Source: Mycobacteriaceae bacterium (GTDB lineage: Bacteria; Actinomycetota; Actinomycetes; Mycobacteriales; Mycobacteriaceae). From it: 64,000 bases of DNA. The translations under genes and the position numbers were made by a program. The stretch covers positions 1 through 64,000 of the forward strand of contig JAPOKC010000010.1 in the NCBI GenBank assembly GCA_029977845.1, read 5' to 3'. The notes beneath the pieces were generated by a model. That model was not told where the DNA came from and searched no databases. It was given only the letters and a program-made list of their open reading frames with translations. This document shows, piece by piece, positions 38,909-48,752 of this stretch (within the stretch, counting starts at the first letter, position 1; every line of letters begins with the position of its first letter).

Positions 38909-41080
38909 ATGCCCATCGCGATCGAGTCCGAACACGTCGAACTGGCCGAGTCGGTGAAATCCCTGCTGAAAAAGGTGGTCCCGGCGGAGGTCCTGCACGC
39001 CGCACTGGAAGGCCCGGTCGAGAATCCGCCGGTCTACTGGCGGGGTGCCGTCGAGCAGGGGTTACACGGTCTGCATCTGTCCGAGAAGGTGGACGGCCAG
39101 GGCGCCGGACTGCTGGAACTGGCGGTCGTGATCGCGGAGTTCGGTTATGCCGCCGCGCCCGGCCCGTTCGTTCCCTCGGTGATCGCCGCGGCGCTCATCT
39201 CGGCGCACGACCCGGGTTCGGAGGTGTTGCGCGGGTTCGCCTCCGGGGAGACCATCGCCGCCTACGCACTGGATTCCGATCTCACCGCCGACCGGCACGG
39301 CGAGCGACTGGTGATCCGCGGCGAGGCACGTTCGGTACCGGCCGCCGCGCAGGCCGACGTCCTGGTGCTGCCGGTCGCCATCGACGGCGGCGTCGAGTGG
39401 GCGGTTATCGACGCCTCCGCATGCGAGATCGAACAGCTGCGCTCGGTGGATTTATTGCGACCGGTCGCCCATGTGCGGGCCAACGCCATCGAGATCCGCG
39501 CCGACGCACTGCTGTCGAATCTGTCCCAGGCCGTGGGACGGGCGGTCATCTCCACACTGCTGTCCGCCGAGGCCGTCGGAATCGCGCGGTGGGCCACCGA
39601 CACCGCCTCGGCCTACGCCAAGATCCGCGAGCAGTTCGGCCGGCCGATCGGTCAGTTCCAGGCCATCAAACACAAGTGCGCCGGGATGATCGCGACCACC
39701 GAACGGGCCACCGCCGCGGTGTGGGACGCTGCCCGCGCCCTGGACGAGGGCACCGACTACGAGTTCGCCGCGGCGGTCGCCGCGACACTGGCTCCGGTCG
39801 CCGCGCAGCACTGCGCACAAGACTGCATCCAGGTGCACGGAGGTATCGGTTTCACCTGGGAACACGACACCAACATCTACTACCGGCGCACACTGGCGCT
39901 GGTGGCGGCGTTCGGCCGGGCCGGCGAGTACGCCCAGCGGGTGTTCGACACGGCGACGACCACGGGTATGCGGGCGATCAACATCACCCTTGACCCGGCC
40001 AGCGAGAAATTGCGCGCTGAGATCCGCGCCGAGGTCGATGCTCTGAAGGCCATGCCGCGCGAGGAACGGACCGTCGCCATCGCCGAGGCCGGCTGGGTGC
40101 AGCCACACCTGCCCAGGCCGTGGGGACGGGAGGCGAAACCGATCGAGCAGATCCTGATCGCCCAGGAGTTCTCGGCCGGACGTGTGAAGCGCCCCAACAT
40201 GGGTATCGCCGCCTGGCTGATCCCCTCGATCGTCACCTACGGCACTGAGGAGCAGAAGCAGCGCTTCCTGCCGCCGACGTTCCGCGGCGAACTGATCTGG
40301 TGCCAGCTGTTCTCCGAACCCGGCGCCGGTTCGGACCTTGCCAGCCTGACCACCAAGGCCACCAAGGTCGACGGCGGCTGGCGGATCACCGGACAGAAGA
40401 TCTGGACCACCGCCGCACAGTTCTCCCAATGGGGCGCGCTACTGGCCAGGACGGATCCCGATGCGCCGAAGCACAACGGCATCAGCTACTTCCTGCTCGA
40501 TATGAAGAGCCCAGGCGTAGAAGTCAAGCCACTGCGCGAGCTGACCGGCAACGCGTTGTTCAACACAGTGTTCATCGACGACGTCTTCGTGCCCGATGAG
40601 ATGGTGCTCGGTCAGGTGAACCAGGGCTGGGAGGTCAGCCGTAACACCCTTACCGCGGAGCGGGTCTCGATCGGCAGCGACGAACCCGGCTTCCTGCCGA
40701 ACCTCAACCGCTTCGTCGAGTTCGTCAGCGAGGGCCACTTCGATCAGGTCGGCCACCATCGGGCAGGGGAATTGATCGCCGAGGGACACGCCGCCAAGCT
40801 GCTGAACTTGCGCTCAACACTGCTCACGCTGGCCGGCGGTGACGCGATGCCGTCGGCCGCCATTTCCAAACTGCTCTCGATGCGCACCGGACAGGGTTAC
40901 GCCGAGTTCGCGGTCTCCTCGTTCGGGACCGACGGAGCCATCTGGGAGCAAGACTCCCTCGAAGGAAAATGGGCGGAGTTCCTGCTCGCCAGCCGGGCCA
41001 CCACGATCTACGGTGGCACGTCGGAGGTTCAGCTCAACATCATCGCCGAACGTCTGCTCGGACTGCCCCGCGATCCCTAG
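38909..41080 (+). CDS. Fused double acyl-CoA dehydrogenase (two ACAD domains)
   Basis: 723 aa; N-half has VHGGIGFTWEHDTNIYYRR; C-half has CQLFSEPGAGSDLASLTTKA...GQKIWTTAAQFSQWG...TTIYGGTSEVQLNIIAERLLGLPRDP. Confidence 0.92.
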   Translation: MPIAIESEHVELAESVKSLLKKVVPAEVLHAALEGPVENPPVYWRGAVEQGLHGLHLSEKVDGQGAGLLELAVVIAEFGYAAAPGPFVPSVIAAALISAHDPGSEVLRGFASGETIAAYALDSDLTADRHGERLVIRGEARSVPAAAQADVLVLPVAIDGGVEWAVIDASACEIEQLRSVDLLRPVAHVRANAIEIRADALLSNLSQAVGRAVISTLLSAEAVGIARWATDTASAYAKIREQFGRPIGQFQAIKHKCAGMIATTERATAAVWDAARALDEGTDYEFAAAVAATLAPVAAQHCAQDCIQVHGGIGFTWEHDTNIYYRRTLALVAAFGRAGEYAQRVFDTATTTGMRAINITLDPASEKLRAEIRAEVDALKAMPREERTVAIAEAGWVQPHLPRPWGREAKPIEQILIAQEFSAGRVKRPNMGIAAWLIPSIVTYGTEEQKQRFLPPTFRGELIWCQLFSEPGAGSDLASLTTKATKVDGGWRITGQKIWTTAAQFSQWGALLARTDPDAPKHNGISYFLLDMKSPGVEVKPLRELTGNALFNTVFIDDVFVPDEMVLGQVNQGWEVSRNTLTAERVSIGSDEPGFLPNLNRFVEFVSEGHFDQVGHHRAGELIAEGHAAKLLNLRSTLLTLAGGDAMPSAAISKLLSMRTGQGYAEFAVSSFGTDGAIWEQDSLEGKWAEFLLASRATTIYGGTSEVQLNIIAERLLGLPRDP

Positions 41081-41163
41081 CCGACACCTCCCGAACGTGG
41101 GCGCTGTGTACGCCGATCCCCTGTGACCCGTACATGAGCCCCTCGCTCGCGGGACGGGACCGA

Positions 41164-42840
41164 CTACTTCACCTCGATCTGGCGCAACTCACGCTTGAGG
41201 ATCTTGCCGGTCGGGTTGCGCGGCAGTTCGGTCATGAAGATCACCTCGCGCGGAACCTTGTAGCGCGCGAGGTGGTCGCGGACGTAGTCCTTGATCGTCT
41301 CTTCGGTGAGCTCCACACCGTCCTTGGGTACGACGAAGGCGCGCAGTCGCGCCCCGAAATCCTTGTCCTCCACACCGATTGCTGTCGCCTCGATGACGTC
41401 GGGATGCCCGCTGATGAGATCCTCGACTTCGGCCGGGAAGACGTTCTCGCCGCCGGAGACGATCATCTCGTCGTCGCGGCCGCTGACGTAGAGCAGCCCG
41501 TCGGGGTCGAGATGGCCGACGTCTCCCGAGGACATCAGCCCGTCGATGATCTCCTTGCCGCCGCCGCCGGTGTACCCCTCGAACGGGAAGAAGTTGCCGA
41601 CGAAGATCCGGCCCACCTGCCCGCGCGGCACCTCATTGCCGTGCTCGTCGAGGATCTTGACCTTGACTCCCTTGACCAGTGGACCGACCGTAGCCGGGTT
41701 CTTCGCCAGATCCTGCGGCCGGGCGATCGACACGAACGCGATCTCCGTTGAGCCGTAGAGGTTGTAGACCACCGGTCCGATGTCCTTCAGCGTCCGGCTG
41801 GCCAGTTCGGCACCGAGTTGCGAGCCCGAGACGAAGACGATTCGCAACGACGACAGGTCGGGTTTGGGATTCATGGTCTCGCACACGTCGAGCATCCGTG
41901 ACAGCATCACCGGCACCACCACGACGGCCGTCACCTTGTACCTGGCGACATCCTCGAGCACCTCGGCCGGCTTGAACCGGCGGTGCAGCACCAGCGTGGA
42001 GCCCAGCGTCATCGCGATGGTGGCGTGCAGATAGCCCAGCGCGTGGAACATCGGCGAGGGCAGTGCGGTCACCTCACCGGACTTGAACGGGACGCTGGAC
42101 AGCACCCCGCCCAGCGGTGCCAGGGTGGGCGGTGCGTGGCGATTGGCGCCCTTGGGCGTCCCGGTGGTTCCGCTGGTGAGGATGATGATCGACGAGCGTT
42201 TGGTCGCCTTGGGGGCGGGTTCGCGGCTGCTGCGATCGATCAGTTCGGCCAGCGTCTCGTCGGTGCTCTTCGACGGCTCCGGGCTGTCCGGATTGGTGGC
42301 CAATGCCCGCAGCATGCCCAGCGACGGGTCGGCCATCTTCACCGCGTCGGCGTACTCGTCGTCGTAGATGATCACCCGAGCGCCCTCGCGCTCGGAGACG
42401 TCGCGGATCTGGGGTCCGGAGAACTCGGTGTTGAGCATGATGGTGCGGGCACCCACGCGGGCGCAGGCGTAGTTGGCGATCAGAAACCAGCGGTGGTTGC
42501 GCGCCAGGATCGCCACTCCGTCGCCGCCGGTGACGCCCATCGCCAGCAGTCCGTTGGCGGCCGCGTTGACGGCGTTGTCCAGTTCGGCGTAGGTCATCGA
42601 CCCCTCATCGTCGATGAGGGCAAGACGGTGCGGGGTGCGCCGGGCGTTCAGTGCCGGGATCATGCCGACTTCGCCCCACCGGCGCATGTCGGCGACCATC
42701 GCGGCCAGGTTCTGCGGAGGTTCCAGGCCGAACGCCCCTGAGGCGATCATCTTCTGCAGGTAATGCAGTTCGGCCGATCCGCGTTCAGCGAGTTGCTGCA
42801 CTTTCGCCAGTGCCTGTGCGCCCAGATCCGAGAGGCTCAT
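41164..42840 (-). CDS. fadD2: Acyl-CoA synthetase (FadD2-like)
   Basis: ATG 42840; AMP-binding SIIILTSGTTGTPKGANR; YGSTEIAF; PRNPTGKILKRELRQIEVK. Confidence 0.88.
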   Translation of the reverse strand: MSLSDLGAQALAKVQQLAERGSAELHYLQKMIASGAFGLEPPQNLAAMVADMRRWGEVGMIPALNARRTPHRLALIDDEGSMTYAELDNAVNAAANGLLAMGVTGGDGVAILARNHRWFLIANYACARVGARTIMLNTEFSGPQIRDVSEREGARVIIYDDEYADAVKMADPSLGMLRALATNPDSPEPSKSTDETLAELIDRSSREPAPKATKRSSIIILTSGTTGTPKGANRHAPPTLAPLGGVLSSVPFKSGEVTALPSPMFHALGYLHATIAMTLGSTLVLHRRFKPAEVLEDVARYKVTAVVVVPVMLSRMLDVCETMNPKPDLSSLRIVFVSGSQLGAELASRTLKDIGPVVYNLYGSTEIAFVSIARPQDLAKNPATVGPLVKGVKVKILDEHGNEVPRGQVGRIFVGNFFPFEGYTGGGGKEIIDGLMSSGDVGHLDPDGLLYVSGRDDEMIVSGGENVFPAEVEDLISGHPDVIEATAIGVEDKDFGARLRAFVVPKDGVELTEETIKDYVRDHLARYKVPREVIFMTELPRNPTGKILKRELRQIEVK

Positions 42841-42870
42841 GAACCGAGCGTAGGTGACTATTCTGGTCCG

Positions 42871-43320
42871 GTGGCATCGATAAGCCGGACCCGTACCGTC
42901 GCCGCACCCGCCGCGGCCGTGTGGGATGTGCTGGCCGACTTCGGTTCGATCAGCTCCTGGGCCGACAACGTCGACCATTCCTGCCTGTTGCAGCACGGTG
43001 ACGACCCGGCCGCGGTAGGCACCACACGCCGGGTGCAGGTGGGCCGCGACACCCTGGTCGAGCGGATAACCGACAGTTCCGCCCCGACCTCGCTGCGCTA
43101 TGCGATCGAGGGCCTGCCCCGGCAACTGGGCCGGGTGGCCAACCGCTGGACGGTGACGCCGTTCGGTGAAAGCACCGCTGTCACCCTCACCACCACCGTG
43201 GACATCGCCGACAACCCGCTGGGACGCATCGCCGAGAAGGCGGCATGCAGGTTCATGGCCCGGCAGTCCGACACCATGCTCGCCGGACTAGCGCAACGAG
43301 TGGAGGAATCACATGAGTGA
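42871..43320 (+). CDS. SRPBCC family protein
   Basis: GTG 42871; ASISRTRTVAAPAAAVWDVLADFGSISSWADNVDHS. Confidence 0.88.
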   Translation: MASISRTRTVAAPAAAVWDVLADFGSISSWADNVDHSCLLQHGDDPAAVGTTRRVQVGRDTLVERITDSSAPTSLRYAIEGLPRQLGRVANRWTVTPFGESTAVTLTTTVDIADNPLGRIAEKAACRFMARQSDTMLAGLAQRVEESHE

Positions 43321-45055
43321 GCGTCCCGACATCGTGATCATCATGACCGACGAGGAACGGGCCATCCCGCCGTATGAGACCGATGACGTGCGCGCCTGGC
43401 GTGAGCGTGTGCTGGTCGGCCGGCGCTGGTTCGACGAGAACGGCGTGAACTTCGTGCGGCACTACACCGGTTCACTGGCCTGTGTGCCGAGCCGCCCGAC
43501 GATATTCACCGGGCAGTACCCGGATCTGCACGGAGTCACTCAGACCGATGGACTCGGCAAGACTGCGGAGGACTCCCGGATGCGCTGGCTGCGCAGCGGC
43601 GAGGTCCCGACGCTCGGAAACTGGTTCACCGCAGCCGGTTACGACACCCACTACGACGGCAAGTGGCACATCTCGCACGCCGACCTCATCGACCCGTCGA
43701 CCGGTAAGCCGTTGTCCACCAACGACGATGACGGTGTGGCGGACCCGGCGGCGGTGCTGCGCTATCTGGACGCCGACCTGCTGGCCCCCTACGGCTTCTC
43801 CGGCTGGGTCGGCCCGGAACCACACGGCGCGGGCCTGGCCAACAGCGGCGTGCGGCGCGACCCGCTGACCGCGCAACGGGTGGTGGCCTGGCTCACCGAC
43901 CGTTATGCGCGCCGCCGCGCCGGTGATCCCGATGCGCTGCGTCCCTTCCTGCTGGTGGCCAGCTTCGTCAACCCGCACGACATCGTGCTCTTCCCGACCT
44001 GGGCGCTGCGCAGTCCGGTGAAATCCTCGCCGGCCGATCCGCCGCACATCCCGCCGGCTCCGACCGCAGACGAAGACCTGCGCACCAAGCCGGCCGCCCA
44101 GATCGCCTTCCGGGAGACCTATTACTCCGGATACGGTCCCAGCCCGGCAGTCGAGGCGAGCTACCGGCTCTACGCTCAGCGTTATCGGGACCTCTACTAC
44201 CAATTGCACGCCGAGGTCGACTCCCCCATCGATCTGGTTCGGCGCGCGGTCACCGATGGCGGCTCACGAAATGCGGTCCTGGTTCGCACATCCGATCACG
44301 GCGACCTGCTCGGCGCACACGGCGGCCTGCACCAGAAGTGGTTCAACCTCTACGACGAGGCCACCCGGGTGCCGTTCACCATCGTCCGGATCGGCGAACA
44401 CCCCACCACGGCCCGGACTGTCGACGCACCCACCTCGCACGTCGATCTGGTGCCGACATTGCTCGGCGCGGCCGGAGTCGACGTCGAAGCAGTGGGCGCA
44501 CAGCTTCGCGAGACCTTCACCGAGGTCCATCCGCTACCCGGCCGCAATCTCATGCCGGTCGTCGACGGTGGCCCGGCCGAGCTTGATCGCGCGGTCTACC
44601 TGATGACCCGTGACAACGTGCTCGAGGGCGATTCCGGTGCCTCCGCCCTGGGCCGTCAGCTGAAGGCGACCTCGAATCCGCCTGTGCCACTGCGGATCCG
44701 GCTCCCGGCGCACACCGCTGGTAATTTCGAGGGCTTGGTCGTCGAAGTCGACCGGCATCTGTGGAAGCTGGTCCGCAGCTTCGATGATCCTGCGACCTGG
44801 ACCGAACCGGGTGTTCGGCAGCTGGCCGCCAACGGTCCGGGCGGCCACACTTACCGGACCACCCCGCTGGATGACCAGTGGGAGCTCTACGACCTGACCG
44901 ACGACGGATGCGAAGCGGTCAACCGATGGACCGATCCCGACCTGCATGAGTTGCGCGGATACCTGCGGATGCGGCTCAAAGAGGTTCGGGCGAGTTCAGT
45001 TCCCGAGCGCAACAATCCGTGGCCGTACGCGGCCCGCAGATCCGGTCACCGGTGA
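43313..45055 (+). CDS. Sulfatase
   Basis: 580 aa; RPDIVIIMTDEERA, SLACVPSRPTIFTGQYPDLHG (CxPSR), SDHGDLLGAHGGLHQKW. Confidence 0.94.
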   Translation: MSERPDIVIIMTDEERAIPPYETDDVRAWRERVLVGRRWFDENGVNFVRHYTGSLACVPSRPTIFTGQYPDLHGVTQTDGLGKTAEDSRMRWLRSGEVPTLGNWFTAAGYDTHYDGKWHISHADLIDPSTGKPLSTNDDDGVADPAAVLRYLDADLLAPYGFSGWVGPEPHGAGLANSGVRRDPLTAQRVVAWLTDRYARRRAGDPDALRPFLLVASFVNPHDIVLFPTWALRSPVKSSPADPPHIPPAPTADEDLRTKPAAQIAFRETYYSGYGPSPAVEASYRLYAQRYRDLYYQLHAEVDSPIDLVRRAVTDGGSRNAVLVRTSDHGDLLGAHGGLHQKWFNLYDEATRVPFTIVRIGEHPTTARTVDAPTSHVDLVPTLLGAAGVDVEAVGAQLRETFTEVHPLPGRNLMPVVDGGPAELDRAVYLMTRDNVLEGDSGASALGRQLKATSNPPVPLRIRLPAHTAGNFEGLVVEVDRHLWKLVRSFDDPATWTEPGVRQLAANGPGGHTYRTTPLDDQWELYDLTDDGCEAVNRWTDPDLHELRGYLRMRLKEVRASSVPERNNPWPYAARRSGHR

Positions 45056-45882
45056 CCGAGAGCGCCGCTCAGCAACTGTTGGCGGCGATCGAACAGCGCC
45101 TCAGTGGTGACAGCGCGGCGGATCTGGACTCCGCGCTGTCGGCGTTCCGGCATCGCGCCACCGAGTTCGTCCGCCGCTATCACCGGCTGGACATCGACCG
45201 CGAGGTGGGATCGCTGGACACACCGGTGCTCTTCGTGGCCAACCACGGCTTCGGCGGGATCTTCGATCTCAACGTGCTGGCCGCATTCGCCGCCCTGGAA
45301 GACCTCCAGCTCGATCGGCCGGTGACCTTCCTGACCCACCAACTCGCCTGGACGCTGGGCGTCGGCCCGCTGATCGAACATCTCGGCGCCCGCCCCGCCA
45401 GCGAGGAGAGCGCGACGGAGGCCTTCGCCGACGGCCACCACGTGGTGGTCTTCCCGGGCGGCGATATCGACGCCGGCAAGTCGTGGTTGCAGCGCAACGA
45501 GATCGTGTTCGGCGGACGCACCGGCTTCGCGCGGCTGGCCATCGAACAGAGCGTGCCGATCGTGCCGATGGTCACCGCGGGCGCCGGTGAATCCCTGCTC
45601 GTACTCTCCGACGGCAAGCCGCTGGCGAAGGCGCTGCGGCTGGACAAACTGTTGCGGGTCAAGGCCTTTCCGGTCAGCGTCTCCGTGCCGTGGGGTCTCA
45701 ACGTCGGGATGGTCGGCATGGTCCCCTACCTTCCGCTGCCCACCAAGATGGCGACCCGGGTATTGCCCGCGATGACCCCGGAACCCGGCGAGGGTCATGA
45801 GGGTTTCGCAACCAGGGTTCGACAGACGATGCAGGATGCCTTGACCGGGATGACCGCGCACCGGCGACCCGTGCTGGGCTGA
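45052..45882 (+). CDS. PlsC-like lysophospholipid acyltransferase
   Basis: GTG 45052 overlapping sulfatase stop; VLFVANHGFGGIFDLNVL (degenerate NHxxxxD), VVFPGGDIDAGKSW. Confidence 0.82.
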   Translation: MTESAAQQLLAAIEQRLSGDSAADLDSALSAFRHRATEFVRRYHRLDIDREVGSLDTPVLFVANHGFGGIFDLNVLAAFAALEDLQLDRPVTFLTHQLAWTLGVGPLIEHLGARPASEESATEAFADGHHVVVFPGGDIDAGKSWLQRNEIVFGGRTGFARLAIEQSVPIVPMVTAGAGESLLVLSDGKPLAKALRLDKLLRVKAFPVSVSVPWGLNVGMVGMVPYLPLPTKMATRVLPAMTPEPGEGHEGFATRVRQTMQDALTGMTAHRRPVLG

Positions 45883-45928
45883 ACTCACCAGCCGATGTCC
45901 ACATCTTGACTGATCCATCCGTCGCATG

Positions 45929-45942
45929 TGACGATTTCGTCA
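45929..45942. promoter_or_regulatory. Perfect palindrome TGACGATTTCGTCA (site 1)
   Basis: Lies 17 bp after a TTGACT hexamer and 21 bp before the ATG at 45964; identical to site 3. Confidence 0.8.
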
Positions 45943-45963
45943 ACATCAACGTGAAGGCTGGCG

Positions 45964-47094
45964 ATGAGCGAGATCGTGGAGGCCCACAAGGGGCTGCACA
46001 GCGAGCAGGGGGCACTACCCGGGGAGCATCCGGGGCGCTCCCGCAATCCGGTGATCAAGGTGGTCGATCTGGCCTGGCTGGAGTTCGACAAGCCGGACCT
46101 CGACAGCGCAGAGGCCTTCGCCCACGCCTTCGGGTTCCAGACCGCTGCCAAGGACGCCGGCGAAATAAGGCTGCGCGGTACTGATGCGAACGCGCCGTGC
46201 GTGATCATCCGCCGCGGGGCCCAGTCCCGGTTCCGCGGTTTCGCGTTCCGCGCCGGAGACGAGGCCGACCTGATGCGCCTGGCCGCCAAGACCGGCACAT
46301 CCCCCGTCGCACTCCCCGACAGCATCGGCGGTGCGGCGGTCAATCTGGTCGACCCCAGCGGCACTGCGGTCGCGGTGGTCTCAGGTGTCGATGAACTACC
46401 CGCCCTGCCCGGTCAGCAACCGCATGTCTTCAATTTCGGCGAGCAGATCAATCGGGCGAACGCGACGCAGCGGCCACCCCGCTGTCCGGCACGGATCGAA
46501 CGACTCGGCCATGTCGTGCTCTCGTCGACGAAGTACATCGAGAGCCTCAACTGGTATCTCGAGCACTTCGGGCTGATCGTCAGCGACTTCCAGTACTACG
46601 CCGGTCAGCGTGAGCGCGGTCCGACGATGAGTTTCATCCGGTGTGATCGGGGCGCCACCCCGAGTGATCACCACACCCTGGCGATGACGCTGGGACCGGC
46701 CAACCGCTACGTGCATTCGGCCTATCAGATCAGCGATCTCGACGCACTTGCCGCCGGTGGGGAGTATCTGCGCGAACGTGGCTACTTCCGGTCCTGGGGC
46801 ATCGGACGGCACATCCAGGGCAGCCAGATCTTCGACTACTGGCGAGATCCGGACGGTTTCATGGTCGAGCACTACGCCGACGGCGACATGTTCGACAACA
46901 CCGTCGAGACCGGTTGGGCGCCGTTCACCGCCTCCGGTCTGGCGCAGTGGGGTCCGCCCGCGACGAAGGACTTCCTGGGGATCGATCCCAAACACGCGCG
47001 CGAGGAACTCGGCGCGCTCGCGACCGCCCTGCGGGAGCGCAACGAGTTCGACGTCAAACGTTTGATCGGATTGTTGAAGGTGGCCCGCTCATGA
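45964..47094 (+). CDS. Two-domain VOC / extradiol dioxygenase-like protein
   Basis: 376 aa; second domain ERLGHVVLSSTKYIESLNWYLEHFGLIVSD, DHHTLAMTLG, GFMVEHYADGD consistent with an H-H-E metal triad. Confidence 0.88.
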   Translation: MSEIVEAHKGLHSEQGALPGEHPGRSRNPVIKVVDLAWLEFDKPDLDSAEAFAHAFGFQTAAKDAGEIRLRGTDANAPCVIIRRGAQSRFRGFAFRAGDEADLMRLAAKTGTSPVALPDSIGGAAVNLVDPSGTAVAVVSGVDELPALPGQQPHVFNFGEQINRANATQRPPRCPARIERLGHVVLSSTKYIESLNWYLEHFGLIVSDFQYYAGQRERGPTMSFIRCDRGATPSDHHTLAMTLGPANRYVHSAYQISDLDALAAGGEYLRERGYFRSWGIGRHIQGSQIFDYWRDPDGFMVEHYADGDMFDNTVETGWAPFTASGLAQWGPPATKDFLGIDPKHAREELGALATALRERNEFDVKRLIGLLKVARS

Positions 47095-48023
47095 CGATTT
47101 CGGTACTGCGCACGACCGATGGCTGGTGGGTGCAGACTCCCGACGGCGCCCTGAAGGTACAGACCTCGGCCACCACCACCGCTGCCCTCCTCGCCGACCG
47201 CTCGGCGCTCGAGACCGCGACCGGGCCGGCGGTTCCCGTCGAGAGCCTGTCGCTGCTGTCCCCGGTGACCAGGCCGTGCCGAGTCATCGCCCAGATGACC
47301 AACTTCGCCTCGCACGTCAAGGACGCGGGCCTGGATCCCAAGTCCATTCCACTGACCTTCTTCCGCAAGTCCTCGGCATCGATCAGCGGTCCGTTCGATC
47401 CGATCGTCAAACCCGCCCATGTGCGCCTACTCGACTACGAAGTGGAGATCGGCTTGGTGATCGGTCGCGATATCCCTGCCGGCACAACGATTTCTGAGCA
47501 GGATCTTCCCGGCGTCATCGCCGGACTGGTGATCACCGATGACGTCTCGGCCCGGGATATCCAGTTACCGCAGACACAGTTCTACGAGGCGAAGTCCTAT
47601 CCGAGTTTCACCCCGGTCGGTCCGGCACTGGTGCTGCTCGACACGGCCGAACTCGCCAGGTTCGGTCAACTGCGCCTGCGGTTGAGCGTCAACGGCGAAC
47701 AGCGTCAGAACGCCGTCGTCGACGGTGACATGATGTACGGGCCGCTGAAGGCACTGCAGTCACTGATCCGGTTCCAGGACCTGTCCGCCGGCGATCTGAT
47801 CCTGACCGGCACTCCGGTCGGCACTGCGCTCAGCGCCCCGCCCAAGCCCGTCGAGATCATCTCGCGCCTGCTGCCACCGGCGGTGAAATGGAAGGCGTTC
47901 TTCAAGGCTCAGGCGAGCAATCCCAAGTACCTCAAGAACGGCGACGTGGTCGAGGCGTCGGTCCGCACCGACGACGGCGCGATCGACCTCGGCACCCAGC
48001 GGATGACGGTGAAGTACGCGTAA
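47091..48023 (+). CDS. Fumarylacetoacetate hydrolase family protein
   Basis: ATG 47091, 4-bp overlap; LLDYEVEIGLVIGRDIPAGTTIS...VITDDVSARDIQL...LSAGDLILTGTPVGTAL. Confidence 0.92.
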   Translation: MTISVLRTTDGWWVQTPDGALKVQTSATTTAALLADRSALETATGPAVPVESLSLLSPVTRPCRVIAQMTNFASHVKDAGLDPKSIPLTFFRKSSASISGPFDPIVKPAHVRLLDYEVEIGLVIGRDIPAGTTISEQDLPGVIAGLVITDDVSARDIQLPQTQFYEAKSYPSFTPVGPALVLLDTAELARFGQLRLRLSVNGEQRQNAVVDGDMMYGPLKALQSLIRFQDLSAGDLILTGTPVGTALSAPPKPVEIISRLLPPAVKWKAFFKAQASNPKYLKNGDVVEASVRTDDGAIDLGTQRMTVKYA

Positions 48024-48028
48024 ATGCG

Positions 48029-48658
48029 CTAAATACTCGGAAGCGGCCGGATGCAGACCCGGTGGGCATCCCTGGCCGACATCCCGAACATCCGCAGCAG
48101 ATCCTCGGTGACCGCGTCCGTGGTCGCACCGTCCTCGCGATTGGCGTCCCGTTGCAGCAGCGTTCCCAGGCCGAGCAGGATGCCGCTGGCCACCGCCAGT
48201 GCGAGTTCGGGATCCTCGACGGTGAACCGGCCCGCCGCTATCGCCGCCTTGATATCCCGCAGCGCGCGCGGCGCCAGGCCGCGATCCGAGGTCACCAGCG
48301 CCGCCCAATTGGCCAACAGAATGCTGCTCTCCTGAGGGCGGCGCCGGAAGAACCGTCCGGTCAGCCGGAAGCTCGCGGCGAAGGTCTCCGCCGGATCATC
48401 CATACCGATGGTCAGCGCGTCCAGCAGTTCGCCGTAGGAGTCCAGCACATCGGCGACCGCCGCCTCGAAGAGCTGTTCCTTGCTGTCGAAGTGGTTGTAG
48501 AAGGAGCCCATTCCGACGTCGGCGAGTTGAGTGATCTCCAGGACGGGAACGTTGAGCCGGCCCTCGACGATCAGCTGCTGAGCGGCCTTGATCAGCGCGG
48601 AACGCGTTCGTTGCTTACGGCGCTCCAGTCGATTGACCGGTTCCTCGGCCTCTCCCAT
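48029..48658 (-). CDS. TetR family transcriptional regulator
   Basis: ATG 48658 MGEAEEPVNRLERRKQRTRSALIKAAQQL...ITQLADVGMGSFYNHFDSKEQLFEAAV. Confidence 0.9.
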   Translation of the reverse strand: MGEAEEPVNRLERRKQRTRSALIKAAQQLIVEGRLNVPVLEITQLADVGMGSFYNHFDSKEQLFEAAVADVLDSYGELLDALTIGMDDPAETFAASFRLTGRFFRRRPQESSILLANWAALVTSDRGLAPRALRDIKAAIAAGRFTVEDPELALAVASGILLGLGTLLQRDANREDGATTDAVTEDLLRMFGMSARDAHRVCIRPLPSI

Positions 48659-48678
48659 ATCGCGAACTCTATCAGTTC

Positions 48679-48692
48679 TGATGATTTCCTCA
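48679..48692. promoter_or_regulatory. Degenerate palindrome TGATGATTTCCTCA (site 2)
   Basis: 12/14 match to TGACGATTTCGTCA, just upstream of the TetR start. Confidence 0.55.
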
Positions 48693-48722
48693 GAAACTCT
48701 TGACGCCCGCACCGCAAGCATG

Positions 48723-48736
48723 TGACGATTTCGTCA
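48723..48736. promoter_or_regulatory. Perfect palindrome TGACGATTTCGTCA (site 3)
   Basis: Identical to site 1 including flank GCATG (19-bp identity); 17 bp after TTGACG. Confidence 0.8.
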
Positions 48737-48752
48737 GTCACGAGGAGGGTGG

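Noticed and set aside
38065-39993. 642-aa plus-strand ORF
   Set aside because: Out-of-frame overlap with MFS transporter and ACAD fusion; Arg/Gly-rich frame-shifted translation.
41983-42741. 252-aa plus-strand ORF
   Set aside because: Antisense to the FadD2-like acyl-CoA synthetase; no domain signature.
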